The notes below the pieces were generated by a model. The model ran no database searches, was not told the DNA's origin, and was given only the letters and a program-made list of their open reading frames with translations. Position numbers and translations under genes: made by a program. Shown in pieces: positions 1 through 8,924 of a stretch of DNA of 64,000 bases (position 1 is its first letter; each line of letters starts with the position of its first letter). The DNA is from Prevotella sp. (GTDB taxonomy: Bacteria; Bacteroidota; Bacteroidia; Bacteroidales; Bacteroidaceae): contig JAFWSS010000128.1 in assembly GCA_017524385.1 (NCBI GenBank), positions 41,932-105,931 on the forward strand, read 5' to 3'.

Positions 1-525
1 AAATTGTATAAAAAATCAATTCTACATAAAGGCTTGCCAATAGGACTAGATTTATGGTGCGGCGAGGATGCCGTAACATGTTTTTCACTATTCATAATAT
101 CTGATTCCATTTATATTAGTGAAGAACCTTTATATTATTATCGGCAACATGAGTTCCAAACCACTAAGAGAATGGACCGTGAGCGTTGGGACGCAAATAT
201 TGATTCATTTGAAGCATTAGGGAAAGCAGACCATGGCAAATATTTGAAGGATCAATTGCCTTTATATATATTAGCCCTTCTTCGAGATTGGCTTAAAGCT
301 CGTTTTTCTGAATCCAACACTTATAGTGAATTCAAATCAGATATGGCATACGCTTTGAATAATGAGACGATGGAACAATACTTCATGCACGAACGCATTG
401 CAACGTCAAACAAAAGGCATCGCATACTCGCATTCCTAGCACAACATAGGATGTATTTCCCATATTACGTTTTTCTGAAAGCTCATCTAGCTGTTTTGAA
501 GTTAAGAGAAAAGCGAGGAAAATAG
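1..525 (+). CDS. Family 2 glycosyltransferase, C-terminal fragment (5' end outside window)
   Basis: The reading frame is open from the first base, so the gene starts upstream of the window; about 174 residues remain. The fragment carries the GEDAVTCFSLF stretch followed by the PLYYYRQH segment. This matches the acceptor-side end of capsule GT2 enzymes: the GT2 protein at 8925-9974 has the equivalent AEDALFNIEY and HYRKD segments. The catalytic DXD half is missing because of the window edge, not because of a lesion. It would transfer a sugar from a nucleotide donor onto a lipid-linked repeat unit at the inner membrane. The fragment is more AT-rich than the genes that follow. The donor and acceptor sugars cannot be read. 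Confidence 0.75.
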   Translation, partial: KLYKKSILHKGLPIGLDLWCGEDAVTCFSLFIISDSIYISEEPLYYYRQHEFQTTKRMDRERWDANIDSFEALGKADHGKYLKDQLPLYILALLRDWLKARFSESNTYSEFKSDMAYALNNETMEQYFMHERIATSNKRHRILAFLAQHRMYFPYYVFLKAHLAVLKLREKRGK

Positions 526-557
526 TTAACAATTCAGCTGACAAACAACATCATATT

Positions 558-1277
558 ATGAGCAATTACGCACTAATCATAGCGGGAGGTTCTGGCAACA
601 GGATGGGTCAAGACATCCCCAAACAATTCATGTATTTGGACAACCGTCCCATCATCATCCACACGATGGAAGCCTTTCAGCAGCATCCAGGCATCAACGG
701 AATTGCCGTGGTGTGCTTGGAAGGTTGGGAGACAGTCTTGCAGTCGTATGCCAATCAATTCAACATTTCAAAACTGAAATGGATTTTCCCTGGAGGAAAA
801 AGCGGACAAGAATCCATCCATAATGGCATTTATGGACTGAAAGAGGCCGGATGCGAGGATGATGATTTAGTTTTGATACATGATGCGGTACGCCCATTGC
901 TATCACAAACCATCATTTCATCAAACATCGCCATCTGCAAGAAATATGGCTATGCCATCACAGGCATCCAATGCCGGGAGGCAATATTGAAAAGCGAGGA
1001 CGGCTTTTCGACAAGAGAAAGCATACCAAGAGACCAACTTATCAGGACACAAACACCCCAGACCTTCAGGCTTGGCAACATCATCAAGGCACATGAAGAA
1101 GCGAAAGAAAAGGGCATCAACAATTCTGTGGCCTCATGTACCTTATTGGCAGAAATAGGAGGAATAGAAATGCATATCGTGCCCGGGTCGGAGAAGAACA
1201 TAAAGGTGACGACCGTGGAAGATTTGGAGATATTAAAGGCCCTTATGCACATAGAAAAAGAAACCTGGCTGAAATGA
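558..1277 (+). CDS. IspD/TarI-family cytidylyltransferase of the polysaccharide locus
   Basis: A 239-residue nucleotidyltransferase of the IspD/TarI family. Visible motifs are the CTP-binding loop IAGGSGNRMG (residues 8-17) with PKQ at 21-23, HDAVRP at 108-113 and TQTPQTF near 163. The family transfers CMP to methylerythritol 4-phosphate (IspD) or ribitol 5-phosphate (TarI/Bcs1). The position inside a sugar locus, with its stop codon overlapping the start of an SDR gene (ATGA), argues for a CDP-polyol precursor such as CDP-ribitol rather than isoprenoid synthesis. That is inference from context. Against it, no ribulose-5-phosphate reductase or LicD-type phosphotransferase is present here. A true ispD elsewhere in the genome would settle the role. 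Confidence 0.8.
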   Translation: MSNYALIIAGGSGNRMGQDIPKQFMYLDNRPIIIHTMEAFQQHPGINGIAVVCLEGWETVLQSYANQFNISKLKWIFPGGKSGQESIHNGIYGLKEAGCEDDDLVLIHDAVRPLLSQTIISSNIAICKKYGYAITGIQCREAILKSEDGFSTRESIPRDQLIRTQTPQTFRLGNIIKAHEEAKEKGINNSVASCTLLAEIGGIEMHIVPGSEKNIKVTTVEDLEILKALMHIEKETWLK

Positions 1278-2293
1278 CTCCATATCTGCAAGACATACGA
1301 GAACTATACAAAGACTCCATTACTTGGGAGTTCCTAAAGGAATGCAATATCCTCATCACAGGTGCGACGGGGCTCATCGGTTCCTGCCTTGTGGACATAC
1401 TGATGAATCATCCCGACAAGGCATGGAAAGTATATGCAATGGGGCGTAACGAGGAAAGAGCCAACCGTCGTTTCCATCAATACCTCCAAGACAAAGATTT
1501 CAAATTCCTCAAAGGTGACATTGAAAAACCCATCCAAACGGATGTGCCCTTTCACTACATCATCCATGCCGCAAGCAATGCCAGTCCAAATTTCTTTGTC
1601 AACAACCCGGTGGAAATAATAAAAGCCAACATCTATGGTGTCGCCAACCTGATGGAATACGGCATGAAGCATCAGATGAGGCGCTTTTTGTACGTCTCGT
1701 CGGGAGAGGTCTATGGGAACAACAACATCGATGCTTTCTCAGAATCCGACTATGGATATGTTGACATACTCAACCCGAGGGCGTGCTACCCTTCTGCCAA
1801 ACGTGCCGCCGAGACTTTGGCCATCTGCTATGGCAAAGAATATGGGATGGATGTGGTAATCGCACGCCCCTGCCATACATACGGGCCATATTTCACAGAA
1901 GAAGACAATCGTGTGTATGCACAGTTCATCAGAAACGTCATCAATGGTGAAGACATATTCATGAAGAGTGCCGGACTGCAATACAGGTCGTGGTGCTATG
2001 TGGTGGACTGTGCAGCCGCCCTGCTCCTTTTATTATGCAAAGGCAAGAGTGGAGAGGCATACAATATTGCTGACAGCAACTCGAATGTGACAATCAAGGA
2101 ACTAGCTGAAATTGTCGCAAAAGAAGGAGGCAGGCAAGTCATATCCAAAGAGCCAACAAAAGAGGAAATAGAAGGCTTTACTGTCATCAAGAAAGCTGTT
2201 TTCGACACAAACAAACTTACTAGTCTGGGTTGGAAGGTTCAACGTTCTCTACAAGAGAATATCAGACATACCATTGAAACCCTCCTACAATAG
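1274..2293 (+). CDS. NAD-dependent epimerase/dehydratase (extended SDR)
   Basis: A 339-residue extended short-chain dehydrogenase. The nucleotide-binding motif GATGLIG is at residues 30-36 and the catalytic YPSAK (Y172, K176) follows the SSGEVYG strand, as in NDP-sugar epimerases and dehydratases. I chose the ATG at 1274 because it overlaps the upstream stop as ATGA and puts the Rossmann motif at the usual distance from the N-terminus; an upstream in-frame ATG at 1136 lies deep inside the preceding gene. It probably supplies a modified activated sugar to the locus, perhaps acting on the product of the cytidylyltransferase with which it is translationally coupled. The substrate cannot be stated. 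Confidence 0.85.
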   Translation: MTPYLQDIRELYKDSITWEFLKECNILITGATGLIGSCLVDILMNHPDKAWKVYAMGRNEERANRRFHQYLQDKDFKFLKGDIEKPIQTDVPFHYIIHAASNASPNFFVNNPVEIIKANIYGVANLMEYGMKHQMRRFLYVSSGEVYGNNNIDAFSESDYGYVDILNPRACYPSAKRAAETLAICYGKEYGMDVVIARPCHTYGPYFTEEDNRVYAQFIRNVINGEDIFMKSAGLQYRSWCYVVDCAAALLLLLCKGKSGEAYNIADSNSNVTIKELAEIVAKEGGRQVISKEPTKEEIEGFTVIKKAVFDTNKLTSLGWKVQRSLQENIRHTIETLLQ

Positions 2294-2400
2294 CTGTTTT
2301 AAACAAGTACGAAATAAGGCTTTCAGTTTGTAACACGACCCACATCTTAGGCTCGTTAATCCAATCCTAGGTCATCAATACCTAAGCCACATTATTACTT

Positions 2401-3642
2401 ATGAAAAAGCGCATATTCATCGCCATGCACTATATGGAACTCGGTGGTGCCGAGATGAGCCTCGTCGGCCTTCTGCATGCGTTGGATTATTCCCGTTTCG
2501 ACGTGGACCTAATGGTCTACAGCCATCGGGGAGAATTGATGGAAATGATACCCCCACAAGTGAATCTGTTGCCAGAATTGCCAGAATACGCCCAGATAGA
2601 GCGTCCGATTAAAGAAGTGTTGAAAGACGGCTACTGGCGCATCGCCTTTGCCCGGCTGAAAGCCAAATGGCAATTCCGACAATATGTGCGGCAACATCAC
2701 CCCAAGGAAGGTAGTGCCATTTTCCAGTATGTGGACAATGCAGTAAGACCTCACCTCCGCTCCCTTCACCACTTGGGCTGTTACGACCTCGCCATCAGCT
2801 ATCTCACCCCTCACGGCATCGTTCTCGACAAGGTGCAGGCCAAATCAAAAGCGGCATGGATACATACCGACTACAGCTTTATCGACACCAATGTCGAACT
2901 GGAACTTCCGATTTGGAGCGGCTACGACCATATCGTATCCATTTCTGAAAGTGCTACGGAAGGTTTCGTTCGTGTGTTTCCTTCACTTAAGAAAAAAGTG
3001 ATGGTTATTGAGAACATTCTCTCTCCACAATTCGTCAGAGAGCGTTCCAAATTATCCACACCTGAAGAAGTGGGCAAGGAAATGCCCAAAACCGAAGGAT
3101 GTGTCAACATCTTGTCGGTAGGCAGGTTCTCTACGGCCAAGAACTACGACAACGTCCCCTCCATTTGTCGAAGCCTCAATGCCTATTTGTCAAAGAATCC
3201 CAAGAACGGGATCAAGATGTCACGATGGTATCTCATCGGCTATGGAGGAATGGAAGACATCATCAAAGAAGAAATCATCAAGGAGGGCATGCAAGACATA
3301 GTCGTCATTCTGGGCAAGAAAGACAATCCTCACCCTTACATCAAAGCATGCGACATTTACGCCCAACCTTCCCTTTTCGAAGGGAAATCGGTCACAGTGC
3401 GTGAAGCGCAAATACTCTGCAAACCTGTTGTCATTACCAATTATGCCACGGCCAAAAGCCAAATTAAAAACGGCAAAGATGGTATCATCGTTCCTATGGA
3501 CAACGAGCAATGCGCCCGTGAGATGGCATCATTCATCAATGATGCAGACAAACAAAACGCCATCATACAATACCTTCGCCATCATGACTATGGCAATCTA
3601 TCCGAAATCGAAAAAATCAGCCTTCTTTTCCAAAGCCTATGA
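2401..3642 (+). CDS. Family 4 glycosyltransferase
   Basis: A 413-residue GT4 (GT-B fold) enzyme. The N-terminal GGAEMSLVGLL loop is the acceptor-side glycine-rich motif. The C-terminal half has LSVGRFSTAKNYD and the donor-binding E-x7-E segment in PSLFEGKSVTVREAQ. A 107 bp spacer separates it from the SDR gene; I found no convincing promoter or terminator there. Its stop overlaps the next gene (ATGA), so the two are translationally coupled. It is a retaining, cytoplasmic-face glycosyltransferase adding one sugar to the lipid-linked repeat. Specificity is not readable. Confidence 0.88.
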   Translation: MKKRIFIAMHYMELGGAEMSLVGLLHALDYSRFDVDLMVYSHRGELMEMIPPQVNLLPELPEYAQIERPIKEVLKDGYWRIAFARLKAKWQFRQYVRQHHPKEGSAIFQYVDNAVRPHLRSLHHLGCYDLAISYLTPHGIVLDKVQAKSKAAWIHTDYSFIDTNVELELPIWSGYDHIVSISESATEGFVRVFPSLKKKVMVIENILSPQFVRERSKLSTPEEVGKEMPKTEGCVNILSVGRFSTAKNYDNVPSICRSLNAYLSKNPKNGIKMSRWYLIGYGGMEDIIKEEIIKEGMQDIVVILGKKDNPHPYIKACDIYAQPSLFEGKSVTVREAQILCKPVVITNYATAKSQIKNGKDGIIVPMDNEQCAREMASFINDADKQNAIIQYLRHHDYGNLSEIEKISLLFQSL

Positions 3643-4406
3643 TACCCAAGACCATCCATCTCTGCTGGCTCTCGGGAGACCCCTTCCCCGCCTCCATCCA
3701 GCATTGCCTTGACAGTTGGCACAAACACTTGTCATCCTACGAAATCGTGTTGTGGGACACCAACAGATTTGACGTAAACAGCACTCTTTGGACAAGACAA
3801 GCCTTTGAAAAGCGCAAATACGCCTTTGCAGCCGATTACATCCGTTTATATGCACTCTACCATCAAGGTGGCATCTACTTGGATTCCGATGTGCTCGTAT
3901 ATAAGCCTTTCGATGACCTTCTCCATCTTCCTTATTTCATCGGGGAAGACTATTCGGGTTGTTTCGAACCCGCCATCGTCGGGACGGAAAAGGGGAACCC
4001 ATGGATCAAGGAAGTGCTTGACTACTATGAAGGACGTGCATTCGTCAAGCCAGACGGGAGCCTCGACACGAAAGGCCTACCGTTGGTATTCATGGAAACA
4101 TTATCCCCCGGCCACACTTTCCGTTCCATTAACAAGCTGGAAGGTTATCAAGAAAAAGGCTGCGAAATCAACATTTTCACTTATCCTTTTTTCAATGGCA
4201 GAGACAATGTTGGGGCAGTGAGGTACAAAGAGAGCTATTGTTCCCACAACTATCTGGGCTCTTGGTACAAGAAGGAAGGCAACCTCAAGGACAAATTGAA
4301 AGCACTAGTGCCTCATCGCCTGCTTAATCTATCCTATCAAGCCATGTTTAATTTAGGATTGAAAAAAGTGAATCCCAACTATCAAATCCCCTATTCCGAC
4401 AAATGA
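3639..4406 (+). CDS. GT32-type glycosyltransferase (DXD sugar-binding family)
   Basis: A 255-residue protein beginning MIPKTIHLCWLSG, the hallmark start of GT32 enzymes related to OCH1 and to bacterial capsular transferases. The YHQGGIYLDSDVLVY segment holds the DXD metal and nucleotide-sugar site (residues 82-84). The gene begins inside the stop codon of the preceding GT4 gene. The C-terminal HNYLGSW segment is the conserved histidine/tryptophan patch of the family. Related bacterial enzymes often transfer mannose or galactose, but the donor here is unknown. Confidence 0.88.
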   Translation: MIPKTIHLCWLSGDPFPASIQHCLDSWHKHLSSYEIVLWDTNRFDVNSTLWTRQAFEKRKYAFAADYIRLYALYHQGGIYLDSDVLVYKPFDDLLHLPYFIGEDYSGCFEPAIVGTEKGNPWIKEVLDYYEGRAFVKPDGSLDTKGLPLVFMETLSPGHTFRSINKLEGYQEKGCEINIFTYPFFNGRDNVGAVRYKESYCSHNYLGSWYKKEGNLKDKLKALVPHRLLNLSYQAMFNLGLKKVNPNYQIPYSDK

Positions 4407-4434
4407 CATCCCGTAGATTATCAAACCAGCAACT

Positions 4435-5586
4435 ATGAATGATTCAACGGAGAGCCATCCCATTAGAGTGTTGATGTTATTCACCATTTTGAACCGTGGC
4501 GGCGCGGAAACGATGGTGATGAACTACTATCGTGCGATAGACCGTAGCAAGGTGCAATTCGACTTCGTGGTGCATCGTGAGGAAGAAGGCGACTACGAGG
4601 AAGAGATACGCTCCTTGGGAGGGAAGATATACCGCATGATGCCTCTTCGCCCCCATACCTTCAGCAAATACGAGAAACAAATCGCGGCGTTCTTCGATGA
4701 GCACCCTGAATACCACATCATCCACGGCCAATGCTCCGAGTCGGGTTATTTTTTCTACAAGGAGGCGTCTCGCCGGGGCATACCCGTCATCATCGCCCAT
4801 GCCCACAACAGCCATGTGAAATTTGACTTGAGATGGATTGTCCGCACATGGATGAAACATCAAATGCGTCCCTATCTGACCCACTATTTCGCCTGCGGAG
4901 AAGAGGCAGCAGAATGGCTTTTCGGCAAGCAATTGGCAAAGAAAGCCATCATCCTGAGAAATGCCGTCGACACCCAAGACTATCATTTTGATGCACAATT
5001 GAGAGAGGAAAAACGAAAGGAGTTAGGCCTCGCCCCTACTACTTTGGTGCTCTGCCATATTGGTCGTTTCGACAAGGTGAAGAACCATGTTTTCATCCTT
5101 GAGATTTTCGGCGAGTTGCTGAAGAAACGACCCGATGCCCAACTATTGCTCATTGGTGATGGGGATTTGAGAGAGCAAACGGAAAAGAAGGCGAGCCAGA
5201 AAGGGTTGCTTGGCAAGGTGCGTTTCCTCGGTGTGAGAAGAGATGTGAACGAACTGCTTCAAGCCGCCGATGCCATGATCTTCCCATCCTTGTTCGAGGG
5301 ATTGCCAGTGACGCTGGTAGAGGCCCAATGCACCGGCCTGCCTTGTGTCATCTCTAAGAACATACCCTCTGAGGCAGTTCTTACCGACTTGGTGGAACAA
5401 GTTTCTCTTAGCGAGTCAGTCGCGATATGGGCGGAAAAACTGATAACCGCCACCACCCAGCCTCATAACCGTCCTACTTATGCCGAAAGAGTGGCTGCTG
5501 CCGGTTTCGACATCAAAAGCAACAGCCAATGGCTGGAGGATTTCTACCTGAATGTCAATCTTTCTGGAGTAAAGGGGAGCATTTAA
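4435..5586 (+). CDS. Family 4 glycosyltransferase (EpsF-like)
   Basis: A 383-residue GT4. The N-terminus NRGGAETMVMNYYRAID and the FDFVVHREEEG stretch resemble EpsF-type exopolysaccharide transferases. The C-terminal domain shows HIGRFDKVKNH, LLIGDGDLREQ and the E-x7-E motif within PSLFEGLPVTLVEAQ. It starts 28 bp after the GT32 gene and is presumably in the same transcript. The short spacer before the next gene contains a duplicate of AAAATGACTCCA, which recurs inside that gene's start region. Confidence 0.88.
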   Translation: MNDSTESHPIRVLMLFTILNRGGAETMVMNYYRAIDRSKVQFDFVVHREEEGDYEEEIRSLGGKIYRMMPLRPHTFSKYEKQIAAFFDEHPEYHIIHGQCSESGYFFYKEASRRGIPVIIAHAHNSHVKFDLRWIVRTWMKHQMRPYLTHYFACGEEAAEWLFGKQLAKKAIILRNAVDTQDYHFDAQLREEKRKELGLAPTTLVLCHIGRFDKVKNHVFILEIFGELLKKRPDAQLLLIGDGDLREQTEKKASQKGLLGKVRFLGVRRDVNELLQAADAMIFPSLFEGLPVTLVEAQCTGLPCVISKNIPSEAVLTDLVEQVSLSESVAIWAEKLITATTQPHNRPTYAERVAAAGFDIKSNSQWLEDFYLNVNLSGVKGSI

Positions 5587-5622
5587 TATGAAAAATGACT
5601 CCACCACTTACAAAACAATAGT

Positions 5623-6672
5623 ATGAAACACAACGAACAAAATGACTCCATGAACATAAATTCAGAAACAGTCAGGAAAATTGGTGGTGACAAATATGAT
5701 ATTTTGAAATTTATTCTGGCATTGCTTATTTTCAGTTTACACTCCAATCTCTTGCCTATCTACTTTCGTCCATTTCAGAGGATGGCAGTACCACTTTTTT
5801 TTATGATGTCATCCAACTTCTTTTTCTCCAAACTCCGTCAACTACCACAAACGGCAGAAAGACACCGAGCATTGGTTAAATATCTCAAGCGTTTTTTTTC
5901 TCTTTTGCTTTTCTGGACTGTTGTCTTTATTATACCTCTTAACATACAACGTCATTGGTCGAGTCATCCATTTCCTCTATCTGTCCTCTCTTTTCTTCAA
6001 TCTCTAGCATGCGGCAGTACATTTATTGCGTCCTGGTTCTTATCATCCACCATCATAGCCACTACCATTCTTTATTGGGCCATATATAAGGCAAGGATGG
6101 CTACTTGGTTGGTTTTCTGTCTGAGCCTGTCGGCTTATCTCATTTGTTGTCGTTTTTCATTATACTCAGGATTTTTCCCACTTAGTCCAATGCAGCAAAC
6201 TGCCTTGAATGTTTATCAACAATACCTTGGTGTTCCTTACAATAGTTTCCCTGCTGCCCTAATTTGGATTTTTATAGGGAAGATGATTGCTTATGAGGAA
6301 TTAAGACTCACAAAGCGCGTATCACTTTTGCTGTCGTGTGCAGGTTTTATGCTATTGTTATTTGAGTATACTTTGGTCTATTTATCCGCCGATATTGCAT
6401 ATACAGACTGCTCGGTGAGTTTACTCATCGTTTGTCCAGCTTTCTTTATGTATTTCACTTATTTAGATGATATTAATATAAAACACGCTCGGCTCCTAAG
6501 AAAGCATAGTGTCGTCATTTTTTGCACTCATGGTTCCTTTTTGATAATCTACCATCTTCTTTTTATCACTCCCACAATAATACCCTACCTTACTCTCGCA
6601 TCATGCCTTTTAACAGGAATGTTAGTCATTCATTATTCTAACCGAATTCAAATTCTTCGCTATTCACACTAA
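5623..6672 (+). CDS. Acyltransferase-3 family integral membrane protein, AT-rich
   Basis: A 349-residue polytopic protein with about ten hydrophobic segments. KYDILKFILALLIFSLHS matches the first helix of acyltransferase family 3, with the catalytic-type His in SLHS. Such proteins O-acetylate or otherwise acylate surface sugars using acyl-CoA across the membrane. Base composition is clearly richer in A and T than in the flanking glycosyltransferase genes, and T-rich codons are common; this suggests separate acquisition into the locus. An alternative start at 5653 (MNINSETV) is possible. Only weak similarity is visible to the second family member at 9971-10975. Confidence 0.75.
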   Translation: MKHNEQNDSMNINSETVRKIGGDKYDILKFILALLIFSLHSNLLPIYFRPFQRMAVPLFFMMSSNFFFSKLRQLPQTAERHRALVKYLKRFFSLLLFWTVVFIIPLNIQRHWSSHPFPLSVLSFLQSLACGSTFIASWFLSSTIIATTILYWAIYKARMATWLVFCLSLSAYLICCRFSLYSGFFPLSPMQQTALNVYQQYLGVPYNSFPAALIWIFIGKMIAYEELRLTKRVSLLLSCAGFMLLLFEYTLVYLSADIAYTDCSVSLLIVCPAFFMYFTYLDDINIKHARLLRKHSVVIFCTHGSFLIIYHLLFITPTIIPYLTLASCLLTGMLVIHYSNRIQILRYSH

Positions 6673-6767
6673 AGCCGTAATAATTCTTTAATAATGGGCT
6701 CCATCTTTAAATCCCCTCTACTCGTGGGGACGCTTGCAAAACCAAGAATCTTCAATTATCAATATCA

Positions 6768-7655
6768 ATGGCTACATTGACCATCTTCACACCCACTTAC
6801 AATCGCGCCTATTGTCTGCATTTGGGTTATGAGGCGCTTTGTCGTCAGACCTGTCAGGATTTCGTCTGGTTGATCGTGGATGATGGCAGCACGGATAATA
6901 CTGCAGCTTTAGTGAGAAAATGGCAAGCCGAAGGGAAAGTGAACATCATCTACCACTATCAAGAGAACCAAGGGATGCACGGAGCCCACAACACCGCCTA
7001 CCGTCTTATCGAGACCGAACTCAACACCTGCATCGACTCCGACGATTACATGCCCGACGATGCCGTGGAGAAAATCGTCAGTTTCTGGCAGGAGAAAGGC
7101 AGCGAAGAGGTTGCCGGCATCATCGGCCTCGACACCACGTTTGACGAAGAGGTGATAGGCAAGCGTCTTCCCGAAGACCGTGAACGCACCACCGTGGCAA
7201 GATATTACAGCGAGGGTGGCAGGGGCGACAAGAAGATGGTGTATCGCACGGATGTGGTGCATCGCTACCCACCCTACCCCATCTTTCCTGGTGAGAAATA
7301 CCTCTCGTTGGGTTGGCTGTACGAACAAATCGACCAGGACTATGAGTTGCTCATCCTCAACGAGCCATTGGTAAGGGTGGAATACCAGCCTGACGGTTCC
7401 TCGATGAACATGTTTCGCCAATACATCCGCAACCCCCGCAGTTTCGCCTTCATCCGAAAGTCGTCGATGGTGCTTGCACCAACAAGGAAGCGCCGCTTCA
7501 TGGAAGCCATACATTATGTATCGAGCAGTTTGCTCTGCCGCAACCGTCATTTCCTCACCGAATCGCCAAAGAAAGGAATGACATTCTGCGCCATACCCTT
7601 CGGCTTGGCTTTGTATGGTTACATCCGATGGAAAACGAGGGGGATTGAAGATTGA
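6768..7655 (+). CDS. Family 2 glycosyltransferase
   Basis: A 295-residue GT2 (GT-A fold). The N-terminus TIFTPTYNRAYCL, then IVDDGSTDNT and the DXD-type CIDSDDYM, are diagnostic. The second half contains GEKYLSLGWLYEQIDQDYELL, a pattern common in capsule GT2 proteins. It begins 95 bp after the acyltransferase gene; no clear promoter lies between. It acts on the cytoplasmic face to build the repeat unit. Sugar specificity is unknown. Confidence 0.9.
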   Translation: MATLTIFTPTYNRAYCLHLGYEALCRQTCQDFVWLIVDDGSTDNTAALVRKWQAEGKVNIIYHYQENQGMHGAHNTAYRLIETELNTCIDSDDYMPDDAVEKIVSFWQEKGSEEVAGIIGLDTTFDEEVIGKRLPEDRERTTVARYYSEGGRGDKKMVYRTDVVHRYPPYPIFPGEKYLSLGWLYEQIDQDYELLILNEPLVRVEYQPDGSSMNMFRQYIRNPRSFAFIRKSSMVLAPTRKRRFMEAIHYVSSSLLCRNRHFLTESPKKGMTFCAIPFGLALYGYIRWKTRGIED

Positions 7656-7671
7656 ATTTTTGGAGCAGCGA

Positions 7672-7745
7672 GAGCAGAGTCAAGCTTGCTTGAACACTGC
7701 CGAGTCGAGACAAAAATCAGCGAAGCTAAAAATGAAGATTGGGTT
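7672..7745. repeat. Candidate dispersed intergenic element between GT2 and epsG-like genes
   Basis: The 134 bp spacer after the GT2 gene contains a stretch built from GAGCAGCGAGAGCAGAG, a CAAGCTTGCTTG core and CTGCCGAGTCGAGAC. Its composition and internal symmetry differ from the surrounding spacer, and I have the impression of similar sequences recurring between genes in Bacteroidales. There is no second copy in this window, so the repeat status is a guess. Confidence 0.3.
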
Positions 7746-7789
7746 TCGATGGATCTTAAACTATAGATTTTAGACTTAAATCACTTCTT

Positions 7790-8923
7790 ATGGCAGAATT
7801 TTTCAATAGCCAATATTTAGGAGATTATTTCCACTATATCATCTTTGCACTCATCATTTGGACACTTATACAGTGTGCGCGTGGCATCGTATTTGATGAC
7901 AAGATTGTCGCCATCAACCAAATCCTAGGCATGTTGGTGTGCATCGTCATCATCCTTATGATAGGTTTTAGGCCTCCGACAGCTGCTTATGGCGACACTA
8001 TTAATTATTCAGAGGGATTCCAAAGACTAGCCGCCAACAAGGACGCAATTCCCCTTTTCAAATGGAGCAAAGAATGGCTTTTCAGCAACATCACCAATTG
8101 GTTTGCCAAGTTTGGTGACATCCACGGGTATTTTCTCTGCTTTGCCACCTTGTATGTCTCCTCCCTTTGGTTGGCTTTACGACGCATTTTTTCAGAATAC
8201 AATTTCGTACCATTGTTGGTGGTCATGAGCATGTTCACATTCTGGATGTACGGTGTCAACGGCGTACGTAACGGTGTTGGTGCCTCCTTGTTCATCTTGG
8301 CTATGGCTTACACCGACAACATCCCCGCGATGATTGTCATAGCCCTATTGGGTGCTGGTGTCCACAACTCCGTTTATCTGATGATTGCAGCTGCAGCATT
8401 AGCATGGTTTATAAACGACAGCCGCTTGTATGTCGCACTATGGTTATTGTGCATCATCGTATCGCTATTGCTAGGCAATCAGATACAAGAATGGATGGCT
8501 GGATACGCTGATTCTATAGCCGATGACAACAAGCTGACAGGTTATCTCACCATGACAGAGCAACAAATGAGGTCAGAGGGAATGATCGTATCCACTACCT
8601 TCCGCTGGGATTTCATCGCCTATAGTGGACTGGGGGTGGGCATAGGCTCCTATTTCCTGTGGCGCAGGAAGTTTATAGACGACTATTATCAATGGATATT
8701 CAACACCTATCTCATCTGCAACGCCTTCTGGATACTTATCATCCGCGCCCCCTACTCCAACCGTTTCGCCCAAATCTCATGGTTCATCCTTCCTTTGGTG
8801 CTCATCTACCCCTTCATGCGCGAGCGTTTCTGGGTGAACCAAGAACGAATGCTGGCAGCAAGCATCCTCCTCTTCTACGCATACGGCTTCTATTTCAACA
8901 TGCTTCCCCTCCTCCTCAACTAA
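7790..8923 (+). CDS. EpsG-family polysaccharide polymerase-like membrane protein
   Basis: A 377-residue protein with roughly ten membrane segments. The soluble-loop pattern RPPTAAYGDTINY near residue 65 and the GVRNGVGASLFILAMAY helix near 160 are characteristic of the EpsG family, functional relatives of the Wzy polymerases that join repeat units at the periplasmic face. Its location among the glycosyltransferases supports that role. It would be the only polymerase in the visible part of the locus. It ends one base before the next start codon, indicating a shared transcript. Confidence 0.85.
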   Translation: MAEFFNSQYLGDYFHYIIFALIIWTLIQCARGIVFDDKIVAINQILGMLVCIVIILMIGFRPPTAAYGDTINYSEGFQRLAANKDAIPLFKWSKEWLFSNITNWFAKFGDIHGYFLCFATLYVSSLWLALRRIFSEYNFVPLLVVMSMFTFWMYGVNGVRNGVGASLFILAMAYTDNIPAMIVIALLGAGVHNSVYLMIAAAALAWFINDSRLYVALWLLCIIVSLLLGNQIQEWMAGYADSIADDNKLTGYLTMTEQQMRSEGMIVSTTFRWDFIAYSGLGVGIGSYFLWRRKFIDDYYQWIFNTYLICNAFWILIIRAPYSNRFAQISWFILPLVLIYPFMRERFWVNQERMLAASILLFYAYGFYFNMLPLLLN

Positions 8924-8924
8924 T

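Noticed and set aside
1136-1273. Longer N-terminus of the SDR protein
   Set aside because: Overlaps 140 bp of the cytidylyltransferase gene; ATG 1274 gives an ATGA coupling and normal SDR length.
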